From positions 1 to 6,109 of the forward strand of contig JAKVCH010000201.1 of NCBI GenBank assembly GCA_022447485.1: a stretch of DNA of 6,109 nucleotides. Reading direction: 5' to 3'. The DNA comes from Polyangiaceae bacterium (GTDB taxonomy: Bacteria > Myxococcota_A > Polyangia > Polyangiales > Polyangiaceae). The notes beneath the pieces are model-generated. The model had not been told where the DNA came from. It ran no database searches and was given only the letters and a program-made list of their open reading frames with translations. Below are positions 1-5,130 of the stretch, in pieces (within the stretch, counting starts at the first letter, position 1; every line of letters starts with the position of its first letter). Made by a program: the position numbers and the translations under genes.

Positions 1-2
1 TT

Positions 3-1715
3 CGGCGTGTTCTACAAGGAGCGTCTGCGTGGCCCTATTTGTGGCATCGAGTGCGCTTCATTTTGCCTCGGGGTGTTCTTCGCACCTTGACCCACTTTAT
101 CGAAGTGCTCCTTCTGACTCAAATGGTTGCTTGGAGGTATCTCGTACCCTTTTTCTTCTTGCGTGGGGCCTACTATTTTTTCACGTCGTTTCACTGGGGT
201 TGGTTGGAGGGGCTGCGTCGCGACATCCGTGAGGTGGTCCGTTCACCACGACCCTTTGAGTTCTTCCCCTTCCTGCGCACGTGGCTTGACGCTCATCTCC
301 TTTGGTGTGGAGTTGTTGTGGCGAGTGCATTCATTTGGTCATTTTACGGCGATGATTGGGTGAAAAGTTTTAGCGTCTTTGACCTCTACGCTGTTTCGTT
401 AGCGCTTAGGTGGTGCTTGGAGGGGAGCGCGCGGCTACTCCATTCCTCCGTCTTTGCCTTTCGACGCGTCGCACGGCCTCTGTGGAGCTTCCTCGTCGTC
501 GACCTGCTCGAGCCCCTCGTATTGATCCTCAGTTTTCGCGCTTGGGGTCTTTTCGCATTTTCCGTCACGGCGGTTTTTGTAGGAGTGTTGCGCGCAGGCC
601 TCAGCTATTATTACTCGCGCCGGTCTCTGACAAATTCCCGTCTTTTTGAGCGTATCGGCGGCTTCGAAAAAGCTCGCGCTGTTGAGTCGAAACTACTTTG
701 GGGTGCACGGCAGTTTCCCGGAAAACGGGGTTTGGCTCATTGCTTTGGCCGGGAGCCGCTTCTCGCCGGCGCTGCGAACCTTTCCACGCAATTCGATTCT
801 TTTCTCTTCGTCCTTTTAGCGCGCTGGGCGCCACAGCTGGCCGCTACGTTTTTTATCTTGCGGCCAGTCTTCGCCATGGTCACTGGGGCTCTCCGTAGTT
901 TTTATTTTGACTTTAAGTCATTGGATGAGCGATTGATCTCTCTTGAGGCGGGAGAGGGGTTGCGCCTCGCGAAGAGTATTCGGCTTGGAGCCCTCGCTCT
1001 CGGCGGCTTGGGATGGGTAGCATTGCTCTTCCTGGAGCAGTCGCGACGCTTACCTCTCGCCCTGGCTTTGCTGGTCGGATTGTGGGTCGTGCTTCGGCCT
1101 CTCCTGGCCATGGAGCAGGTGACGGCTTTCTCGGCGCGACGCTATGGGGCTTTGGTTCTGGTTGCCTTCTCCGCAGCTATTAGTTTGGCTTGTGCGGACT
1201 TTGTCTTGGCTTTTTGGAAACGACCAAATTCCTCTCAGTTCTTCTTAACCATCGCGGATCTCGTTCTGGTTGGCATGATTTCCCTGCTATACAAAACTCG
1301 ACGGGCATCGAGGGTGCGCTCCTATTGCCGAACGCTCACACAATTGGAAAGCGCTTGGCGCTTAGCTGAGGGTCCTTTGAGAGTGGTTGAAGTCGTCCTT
1401 GATCGCCAATTGCGCATTTCTCGGGCTCGGTTTTTAGAAGCTTGGGACGATTCTTCGTCTCTGCCAAACGACGCGATCTTTCTTCTGAAGGGTCGCCGCA
1501 CCGTCTACTGTCTTTACTCATTTGAGGAAGCTCAGCGCACGACGCAGTCGGTTCAGACGCTTGTGAACGAAAGCTCGGACTGGTGGAGCTGTGTTCAAGG
1601 TTTTTCCGCTGGGGGCTGTCGCTCTGTTCAGGAGCGATATTTTCCTAGCCGCCAAGCCCTTTTTGATTGGTTGAGGCAGCCCGAAACCAAAACGACGGCC
1701 TCAGCGCAGCGCTAA
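3..1715 (+). CDS. Polytopic membrane protein, MOP-flippase-like, with a soluble C-terminal region (5' partial)
   Basis: The frame is open from the first complete codon at base 3 to TAA at 1713-1715, about 570 codons. The gene probably begins left of the window. A TTG at 39 is the first in-window start of the usual kinds, but the AAGGAG at 16-21 is too far from it. Counting from that TTG, hydrophobic stretches lie near residues 17-45, 86-104, 147-187, 253-285, 313-332, 338-356, 369-392 and 402-417, which would give roughly nine or ten helices. The part near residues 250-295 has an Asp before a long helix, then an aromatic-rich segment leading to a basic/acidic loop. That pattern recalls Wzx/MATE-type (MOP) lipid-linked-sugar flippases; this is inference from appearance, not a match to a signature. 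Residues from about 420 to 558 are soluble, begin with a basic cluster (RRASRVR), carry several Cys and Trp, and fit no family I recognise. No glycan genes are visible nearby to support a flippase role. Confidence 0.72.
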   Translation, partial: RRVLQGASAWPYLWHRVRFILPRGVLRTLTHFIEVLLLTQMVAWRYLVPFFFLRGAYYFFTSFHWGWLEGLRRDIREVVRSPRPFEFFPFLRTWLDAHLLWCGVVVASAFIWSFYGDDWVKSFSVFDLYAVSLALRWCLEGSARLLHSSVFAFRRVARPLWSFLVVDLLEPLVLILSFRAWGLFAFSVTAVFVGVLRAGLSYYYSRRSLTNSRLFERIGGFEKARAVESKLLWGARQFPGKRGLAHCFGREPLLAGAANLSTQFDSFLFVLLARWAPQLAATFFILRPVFAMVTGALRSFYFDFKSLDERLISLEAGEGLRLAKSIRLGALALGGLGWVALLFLEQSRRLPLALALLVGLWVVLRPLLAMEQVTAFSARRYGALVLVAFSAAISLACADFVLAFWKRPNSSQFFLTIADLVLVGMISLLYKTRRASRVRSYCRTLTQLESAWRLAEGPLRVVEVVLDRQLRISRARFLEAWDDSSSLPNDAIFLLKGRRTVYCLYSFEEAQRTTQSVQTLVNESSDWWSCVQGFSAGGCRSVQERYFPSRQALFDWLRQPETKTTASAQR

Positions 1716-1717
1716 GA

Positions 1718-3310
1718 CTAGTACCCAAAGTCCCGCTCTGCTGGCTGACTCTTGGGGGGTGCAGTCTTTTTCTTAGCCGGTGCTGGCGCAACTTTCTTCG
1801 GCTGGGTTCTGCGTTGACGCGCTGCAGCCTGAGCTCTTGCTTGGCGAGCCTCTTCTTCTTTTGCTTTCTCCGCCACTCGTTTTTCTTCGGCTTCTTTTGT
1901 AGCACGGGCGGCGTCTTCGGCGGCCCGACGATCTTCTGCTGCTTTTTTAGCCGCTTGTTCTGCGGCCTTTCTATCGGCGGCGGCTTGCTCAAGTTGTGCC
2001 TGGAGCTCTTGAGCTTTCTTGGTGGCTGCAGCGCGCTCTTCTGCGTCTGTCTTGTCTGTGGCTTCTGCAACGCCGCCGGTTGCTTGTACGGCAGCTTTTT
2101 CTGTCTCGTCTTGGGTGCTGCTGAACGTTAGAAAGGCGCCGGCTGCGAGCACCGCCGCAACGCCAGCACCCAGACCGATCCATACCTTCGTGACGCTTTT
2201 TGCAGGCACACCGGCACCGTCGGCATTCTCCCAGCTGATATCGGTGGAGAGCTGACTTTTTGTGCCATTCGGAGGCGTATTCGTGCCTCGATGGTCGATG
2301 CTGCTGGGTCCGACTGCTGTGGCAGCGAAGCCAGCCTTTCCTTGATGGGCCCCGCCGGAGCTCGGGGGTCTCTGGACAGAAATATCGCTCGGATCGGCGA
2401 ATGCCGCAGCTGTTGTTCCGAGCCCGGCCGCTCCGTGCGGAAGGGTCAACGAGCCTTTCTTCCATTCGTCGATGGCGCTAGCCATCTCTTCGGCTGATTG
2501 ATAGCGATCTTCCGGATTACGCTCGAGAGCGCGATTCACAATCCGCGCAAACTCTGAATCCACGTGAGGGGCTAGCTCTTTAAGATCTGGTAGCTCTGAA
2601 AGAACAATCTTGAACATTAAGTCGTTGAAGCTTGTTCCCTCGAAGGGCACGCGGCCAGTCAGACACTCAAACGCAATCACGCCAATCGAATAAATGTCGG
2701 ATAGGGGAGTAACGCCACCAGCTCCCTTCGCCTGCTCCGGCGCCATATAATAGGGCGTGCCCATGACTGCACCTGTGCTGGTCATCCGCATATCGCCGGT
2801 CAGTGAATTGAACTTGGAAATCCCAAAATCGATCAGCTTGACATAATCAGGGCGCCCGGCTTTCTCTTCGAGGATGAAAATATTGTCGGGCTTGAGATCG
2901 CGGTGAATAATTCCAGCATCGTGCGCAGCTCCTAAACCGACGAGCGCCTGGCGAACTAGGTTGCCGGTTTCTTCGGACGTCAAATGACCGCGCTTTTCGA
3001 TTCGCTCCGATAAAGCCTCCCCGTCGAGGAACTCCATCACCATGTAGCGGTCGCCGCTTGGCAGAGTCCCGAGATCCAGAATATCGAGAATATGGTCACT
3101 GCCGATACGACCTGCTGCCTGGGCTTCTCGCTCGAACCGCTCCACAACGTCATTGCCGGATGCCATGGCGCTGGCGTGGAGCACCTTGATCGCTACTCGA
3201 CGGCTAATCAGTTGGTTTTCTCCCTCGTAGACTGCGCCCATCCCGCCTTCGCCAATCATCCGGATGATTTTGTACTTATTGTCGATGAGTTGACCAATTT
3301 CGAGAGACAT
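1718..3310 (-). CDS. Hanks-type (PknB-like) Ser/Thr protein kinase, single-span membrane protein with coiled-coil tail
   Basis: This 530-residue protein phosphorylates Ser/Thr of partner proteins, by family. All key kinase residues are visible: Gly loop GEGGMGAVY (20-28), VAIK lysine K42, likely helix-C glutamate E62, catalytic HRDLKPDN (136-143, D138), metal-binding DFG (161-163), an activation loop with T177/S178/T179, GTP and APE (190-192), SDIYSIG (D205) and the subdomain XI arginine R269. It is therefore probably active and of the RD type, which is usually switched on by activation-loop phosphorylation. A Gly/Pro/Ser-rich linker (about 288-372) leads to one membrane span (375-397), then an Ala/Lys/Glu/Arg-rich coiled coil (about 404-500) and a Lys/Pro tail ending RDFGY. 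There are no PASTA repeats. With the kinase inside, the coil should be periplasmic. The start is the ATG at 3310 with a weak GGA six bases upstream. The gene is divergent from the TPR/PEGA-like gene, and its substrate is unknown. Confidence 0.96.
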   Translation of the reverse strand: MSLEIGQLIDNKYKIIRMIGEGGMGAVYEGENQLISRRVAIKVLHASAMASGNDVVERFEREAQAAGRIGSDHILDILDLGTLPSGDRYMVMEFLDGEALSERIEKRGHLTSEETGNLVRQALVGLGAAHDAGIIHRDLKPDNIFILEEKAGRPDYVKLIDFGISKFNSLTGDMRMTSTGAVMGTPYYMAPEQAKGAGGVTPLSDIYSIGVIAFECLTGRVPFEGTSFNDLMFKIVLSELPDLKELAPHVDSEFARIVNRALERNPEDRYQSAEEMASAIDEWKKGSLTLPHGAAGLGTTAAAFADPSDISVQRPPSSGGAHQGKAGFAATAVGPSSIDHRGTNTPPNGTKSQLSTDISWENADGAGVPAKSVTKVWIGLGAGVAAVLAAGAFLTFSSTQDETEKAAVQATGGVAEATDKTDAEERAAATKKAQELQAQLEQAAADRKAAEQAAKKAAEDRRAAEDAARATKEAEEKRVAEKAKEEEARQARAQAAARQRRTQPKKVAPAPAKKKTAPPKSQPAERDFGY

Positions 3311-3348
3311 GGCGATTCCGAATAAAAATTAATAAAAAGAGGCGCCGA

Positions 3349-3405
3349 GACCGGTAAGTCCGGTCCGAGCAAGAAAAGCGTAAAACGATACGCAGAAAGC
3401 TCTGC
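3349..3405 (-). promoter_or_regulatory. Hairpin-rich 5' leader of the kinase gene
   Basis: Read on the minus strand, three short perfect stems follow one another. GCAGA/TCTGC has a 4-base loop (3405-3392), GCGTA/TACGC has a 6-base loop (3393-3378), and GACCGG/CCGGTC has a 5-base loop (3365-3349). The first two overlap by two bases. The last is followed by GGCGCC and then a T-rich run at about 3339-3322 before the weak ribosome-binding site. The T-run begins about ten bases after the stem, so a classical attenuator is possible but not a good fit. Stems this short can arise by chance; regulation is inference. Confidence 0.3.
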
Positions 3406-3431
3406 TCAAAGCCTCCCCGCACCACCGGCCT

Positions 3432-3437
3432 ATTATA
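3432..3437 (-). promoter_or_regulatory. Candidate -10 box of the kinase promoter
   Basis: The minus strand reads a perfect TATAAT here, about 122 bases before the kinase ATG. This would give a leader of roughly 115 bases. No convincing TTGACA-like -35 is present at the usual 16-18 base distance (near 3454-3461), so the site may need an activator or be fortuitous. The box sits inside the palindrome CCTAT-T-ATAGG (3429-3439), which could be an operator or may simply reflect the AT-rich core. Confidence 0.35.
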
Positions 3438-3449
3438 GGGACGTTGGGG

Positions 3450-3455
3450 TAAAAT
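3450..3455 (+). promoter_or_regulatory. Weak candidate -10 box for the TPR/PEGA-like gene
   Basis: TAAAAT resembles a sigma-70 -10 box and would start RNA near base 3462, just before the inverted repeat at 3464. The region 16-18 bases upstream (about 3426-3433) does not look like a -35 box and overlaps the minus-strand TATAAT. If both boxes are real, the two divergent promoters would compete for polymerase. Confidence 0.2.
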
Positions 3456-3463
3456 AGCACGTG

Positions 3464-3497
3464 CTTGGCCGTCTTGAGCGTCGACACGTCGGCCAAG
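3464..3497 (+). promoter_or_regulatory. Perfect 8-bp inverted repeat in the divergent control region
   Basis: CTTGGCCG at 3464-3471 is an exact reverse complement of CGGCCAAG at 3490-3497, with an 18-base spacer that itself contains GTCGAC. It could be the first stem of a structured leader of the TPR/PEGA-like mRNA, or a two-half-site operator for a dimeric regulator. It lies between the candidate promoters and the ATG at 3555. The repeat is seen directly; its function is inferred. Confidence 0.5.
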
Positions 3498-3503
3498 GAC
3501 AAA

Positions 3504-3554
3504 AGGCAACAAAAACAGCTTGAAAGACGGCTGTTGCCTGGCGATATTCCAGGC
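3504..3554 (+). promoter_or_regulatory. Mutually exclusive hairpins at the start codon of the TPR/PEGA-like gene
   Basis: AGGCAACA (3504-3511) pairs perfectly with TGTTGCCT (3532-3539). AACAGC (3514-3519) can alternatively pair with GCTGTT (3530-3535). GCCTGG (3536-3541) pairs perfectly with CCAGGC (3549-3554) around a 7-base loop, and this stem ends on the base before the ATG at 3555. Bases 3536-3539 belong both to the first stem and to the start-adjacent stem, so only one can form at a time. No strong Shine-Dalgarno sequence lies upstream of the ATG. The arrangement fits a translational switch; that role is inference. Confidence 0.45.
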
Positions 3555-4670
3555 ATGGCGGGAATTTCAAGATGCTACTTTTCTTCTCTTGTGCTGCCCT
3601 TTGTCTTGAAGGGAGCCTTGGCCACAGGGGTGGGCTTTGGTGCTTGGAGCGTTCAGCCGGAGCTAGCTAGTGCTCAGACCGCTTCCGAAAAAGCCGGTGC
3701 TCGGGCGGCCGCGAATCAGGGGGCCGACGCTTTTGACGCGAATGATTATCAAACGGCGATTAAATATTTCAAAAAAGCCGAGTCGATTATTCATTCGCCT
3801 TTTCACGAGCTCTACATCGCGCGCTCCCAGGCGAAGTTAGGGCAGCTCGTGGAAGCTCGTGAGCTCTATCTGAAAATCCGTCGAGAGAATCGCGACAACC
3901 CCAAGCAAGCGAAAGCGGTGGCCGCTGCAGATAATGAGCTCGCAGAGCTCGAGCCACGGATTCCGACTCTCACCTTTGAGCTCGCGAACCCTGACTCCGA
4001 GGGAGTTCAAGTGACCGTGAATGGTACGGCCTTCAATACAGCCCTTTTGGGTGTTGCTCAGCCGCGCGATCCAGGAAGTTATACGATTGTTGTTGAAGAT
4101 GCCGAGTATCGCCTTGAGCAGCAGGTCGAGTTAGCCGAAGGCAGCAAAGAAAACCTGGTGTTGGATCAAACGAAAGGCGTTCCGGTTGCTGGTGCGCCCC
4201 TGGCAACGGCCGAGAAGCAGGGTCCACCAGAGGAAAGCGAAGACAGCTCTGCTGCCGAAGATGAACCAGCGACGAAAGCGAAGAGCGGTCAAGGGCTTCG
4301 CATTGGGGCTTATGCCGCCTGGGGTGTTGGAGCAGCTGGTTTGGGCTTCGGTACCGCAATGACCTTTGTTGCGAATTCAAAAGCGAAAGATGCGAATCAG
4401 CTTTGCGATGAGATTGATGCTCGGGAAATGACCAGCAACTGTGCCGGAAGAACAATCGCTGAAGAAGGTGAGGTGAATGACTTCGATAAGAGCTCCCGAA
4501 ATGCGCGCACGATGAGCTACATTGGCTTCGGTGTTGGAGGGGCAGCCGTGGCGACCGGCGTGGTTCTTTTTATTCTCAGCAAAAAAGCAGGCAGCAAAAA
4601 AGCTGCGGCTTTGCAGCATCTTCAACCAGTGGTGGGCTATCGCTACTGGGGCATTCGGGGAAGCTTCTAA
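3555..4670 (+). CDS. Exported TPR protein with PEGA-like beta domain and two C-terminal hydrophobic segments
   Basis: This is a 371-residue protein from ATG 3555. The N-terminus looks like a long signal peptide: R6, a hydrophobic core at about 9-30, and a likely signal peptidase I site ASA|Q after residue 40. Two TPR-like helical pairs follow (about 51-111, containing ANDYQTAIKYFKKAE and LGQLVEARELYLKIR). A beta-rich PEGA-like domain comes next (about 136-204, with DPGSY at 171-175), then an acidic linker (218-245). Two Gly/Ala-rich hydrophobic segments (about 249-273 and 320-342) flank an acidic loop with C284 and C296. The tail ends YWGIRGSF. Proteins of this layout are frequent in myxobacteria, often beside Ser/Thr kinases, and their role is unknown; scaffolding or sensing in the envelope is a guess. 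The same frame is open from a TTG at 3465, but ATG is preferred because it puts the signal peptide at the terminus. No clear ribosome-binding site is seen. Confidence 0.85.
   Translation: MAGISRCYFSSLVLPFVLKGALATGVGFGAWSVQPELASAQTASEKAGARAAANQGADAFDANDYQTAIKYFKKAESIIHSPFHELYIARSQAKLGQLVEARELYLKIRRENRDNPKQAKAVAAADNELAELEPRIPTLTFELANPDSEGVQVTVNGTAFNTALLGVAQPRDPGSYTIVVEDAEYRLEQQVELAEGSKENLVLDQTKGVPVAGAPLATAEKQGPPEESEDSSAAEDEPATKAKSGQGLRIGAYAAWGVGAAGLGFGTAMTFVANSKAKDANQLCDEIDAREMTSNCAGRTIAEEGEVNDFDKSSRNARTMSYIGFGVGGAAVATGVVLFILSKKAGSKKAAALQHLQPVVGYRYWGIRGSF
4578..4603 (+). repeat. Direct repeat of an 11-base unit with A6 tracts
   Basis: AGCAAAAAAGC occurs at 4578-4588 and again at 4593-4603, inside the TPR/PEGA-like gene, where it encodes SKKA twice just after the second hydrophobic segment. 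The two A6 tracts could be points of polymerase slippage, but the reading frame is intact. Repetition of a basic stop-transfer-like motif is the simpler explanation. Confidence 0.5.
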
Positions 4671-4746
4671 TTCTTTGCTTTTGAGTGTTTCAGCGTCCGT
4701 TCTCTGCTCTTTAGTTTTTTCGCGGAGGGTCGTTTCTCCAGTCAGC

Positions 4747-4784
4747 GGTCCTAATTGAGGTTAGGAGCCAGCTTCTGGTTTTTT
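4747..4784 (+). terminator. Probable rho-independent terminator after the TPR/PEGA-like gene
   Basis: Two neighbouring stems are visible. TCCTAA (4749-4754) pairs with TTAGGA (4761-4766), extendable by GG/CC across a one-base bulge. Directly after it, CCAG (4768-4771) pairs with CTGG (4775-4778) around a 3-base loop, followed at once by six T (4779-4784). The short second stem extends only by G-U and A-U pairs into the T-run. The rest of the 171-base gap (4671-4841) shows no further gene and no convincing promoter for the next gene. Confidence 0.5.
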
Positions 4785-4827
4785 CAGGCTGCCCTCGAGT
4801 GGTGATCTGGAAAAGCGAGTCACGAAG

Positions 4828-4835
4828 AAGGAAGG
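4828..4835 (+). promoter_or_regulatory. Strong Shine-Dalgarno site of the small lipoprotein gene
   Basis: AAGGAAGG lies six bases before the ATG at 4842. It is the best-placed ribosome-binding site in the window and is the main reason for accepting this short open frame, and this start, as a real gene. Confidence 0.75.
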
Positions 4836-4841
4836 TCGTCT

Positions 4842-5090
4842 ATGAGAACTGTATGCTCGGGTTTGGCAATCGTTGGGTTGTCCATGCTCTTATCTGCGTG
4901 TGATAACGAGTGCTTGGGAGGAGAGTGGGAGACTCTGAGTCAATGTGTCGATGCCAAAATAGATGAGGGCGTCGACGATATCTGTGAGTGTGAAACCAAT
5001 AATTGGCCGAATGGCCCCTGGTTCATGACTCCTGATGACGACGACGATGACGACAACGACGACAACGATAACGACGACGACAATAACTAA
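4842..5090 (+). CDS. Small Cys-containing lipoprotein with an Asp/Asn-only tail
   Basis: This 82-residue protein has a lipoprotein signal peptide: R2, a hydrophobic core (about 8-17) and the lipobox LSAC, with C20 as the lipidated residue. Mature length is about 63. Four further Cys follow in the mature part (C24, C35, C48, C50), enough for two disulfides, in an acidic segment with W29, W55 and W60. From residue 65 to the end every residue is Asp or Asn (18 in total). Asp at +2 would mean inner-membrane retention by the E. coli rule, but that rule may not hold in this lineage. The tail is strongly negative and could bind cations such as calcium, though no loop-like EF-hand spacing is evident. 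I recognise no family. It sits alone between a probable terminator and a strong hairpin, so it is probably transcribed on its own. Confidence 0.82.
   Translation: MRTVCSGLAIVGLSMLLSACDNECLGGEWETLSQCVDAKIDEGVDDICECETNNWPNGPWFMTPDDDDDDDNDDNDNDDDNN
5034..5087 (+). repeat. Trinucleotide tract (GAY/AAY)18 encoding the Asp/Asn tail
   Basis: Eighteen consecutive codons are GAC, GAT, AAC or AAT, mostly GAC and AAC, ending just before the TAA at 5088-5090. The near-perfect triplet periodicity makes tract length prone to replication slippage in steps of three, which would change tail length without breaking the frame. Confidence 0.85.
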
Positions 5091-5101
5091 GATCGTCCGT
5101 T

Positions 5102-5128
5102 CCCCTCCTAGCCACCGCTAGGAAGGGG
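5102..5128. terminator. Strong hairpin between convergent lipoprotein and DUF1552 genes
   Basis: CCCCTCCTAGC (5102-5112) pairs with GCTAGGA (5117-5123) plus GGGG (5125-5128), with only A5124 bulged and a 4-base CACC loop. This gives an 11-bp GC-rich stem. It lies 11 bases after the lipoprotein stop and 2 bases from the stop of the opposing gene, where a two-way terminator is expected. Neither strand has a proper T-run after the stem, so it may instead pause polymerase, protect mRNA 3' ends, or work with another factor. Confidence 0.55.
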
Positions 5129-5130
5129 GG

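Noticed and set aside
16..232. AAGGAG at 16-21 followed seven bases later by GTG at 29, opening a 67-codon frame
   Set aside because: The spacing is good, but the frame lies wholly inside the long membrane-protein frame, has no recognisable domain, and stops at 232. The long frame is open to the left edge and has the hydrophobic pattern of a real membrane protein. The match is probably chance, though the true start of the large gene cannot be fixed from this window.
1747..1771. GACT/AGTC stem followed by TTTTT as a terminator for the membrane-protein gene
   Set aside because: Only four pairs with a 12-base loop inside the opposing coding sequence; too weak to call.
1645..2070. Minus-strand 141-codon frame rich in Lys, Gln and Arg
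   Set aside because: It is an out-of-frame shadow of the low-complexity coiled-coil part of the kinase gene on the same strand.
1667..2131. Plus-strand 154-codon frame rich in Leu, Phe, Cys and Gly
   Set aside because: It is antisense to the Ala/Lys/Glu-rich kinase tail, whose codons read backwards give Phe, Leu and Cys. There is no ribosome-binding site or domain pattern.
3465..3554. N-terminal extension of the TPR/PEGA-like protein from TTG at 3465
   Set aside because: It would put 30 charged residues before the signal peptide, lacks a well-placed ribosome-binding site, and falls exactly on the inverted repeats that look like non-coding leader.
3618..3620. Alternative TTG start of the TPR/PEGA-like protein, preceded by AAGGGA
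   Set aside because: The Shine-Dalgarno match is better than at 3555, but starting here removes the basic N-terminus and most of the hydrophobic core of the signal peptide. Kept only as a less likely alternative.
4033..4455. Minus-strand 140-codon frame opposite the TPR/PEGA-like gene
   Set aside because: It is an antisense shadow; the plus-strand frame has clear TPR, PEGA-like and hydrophobic segments, while this one is compositionally random.
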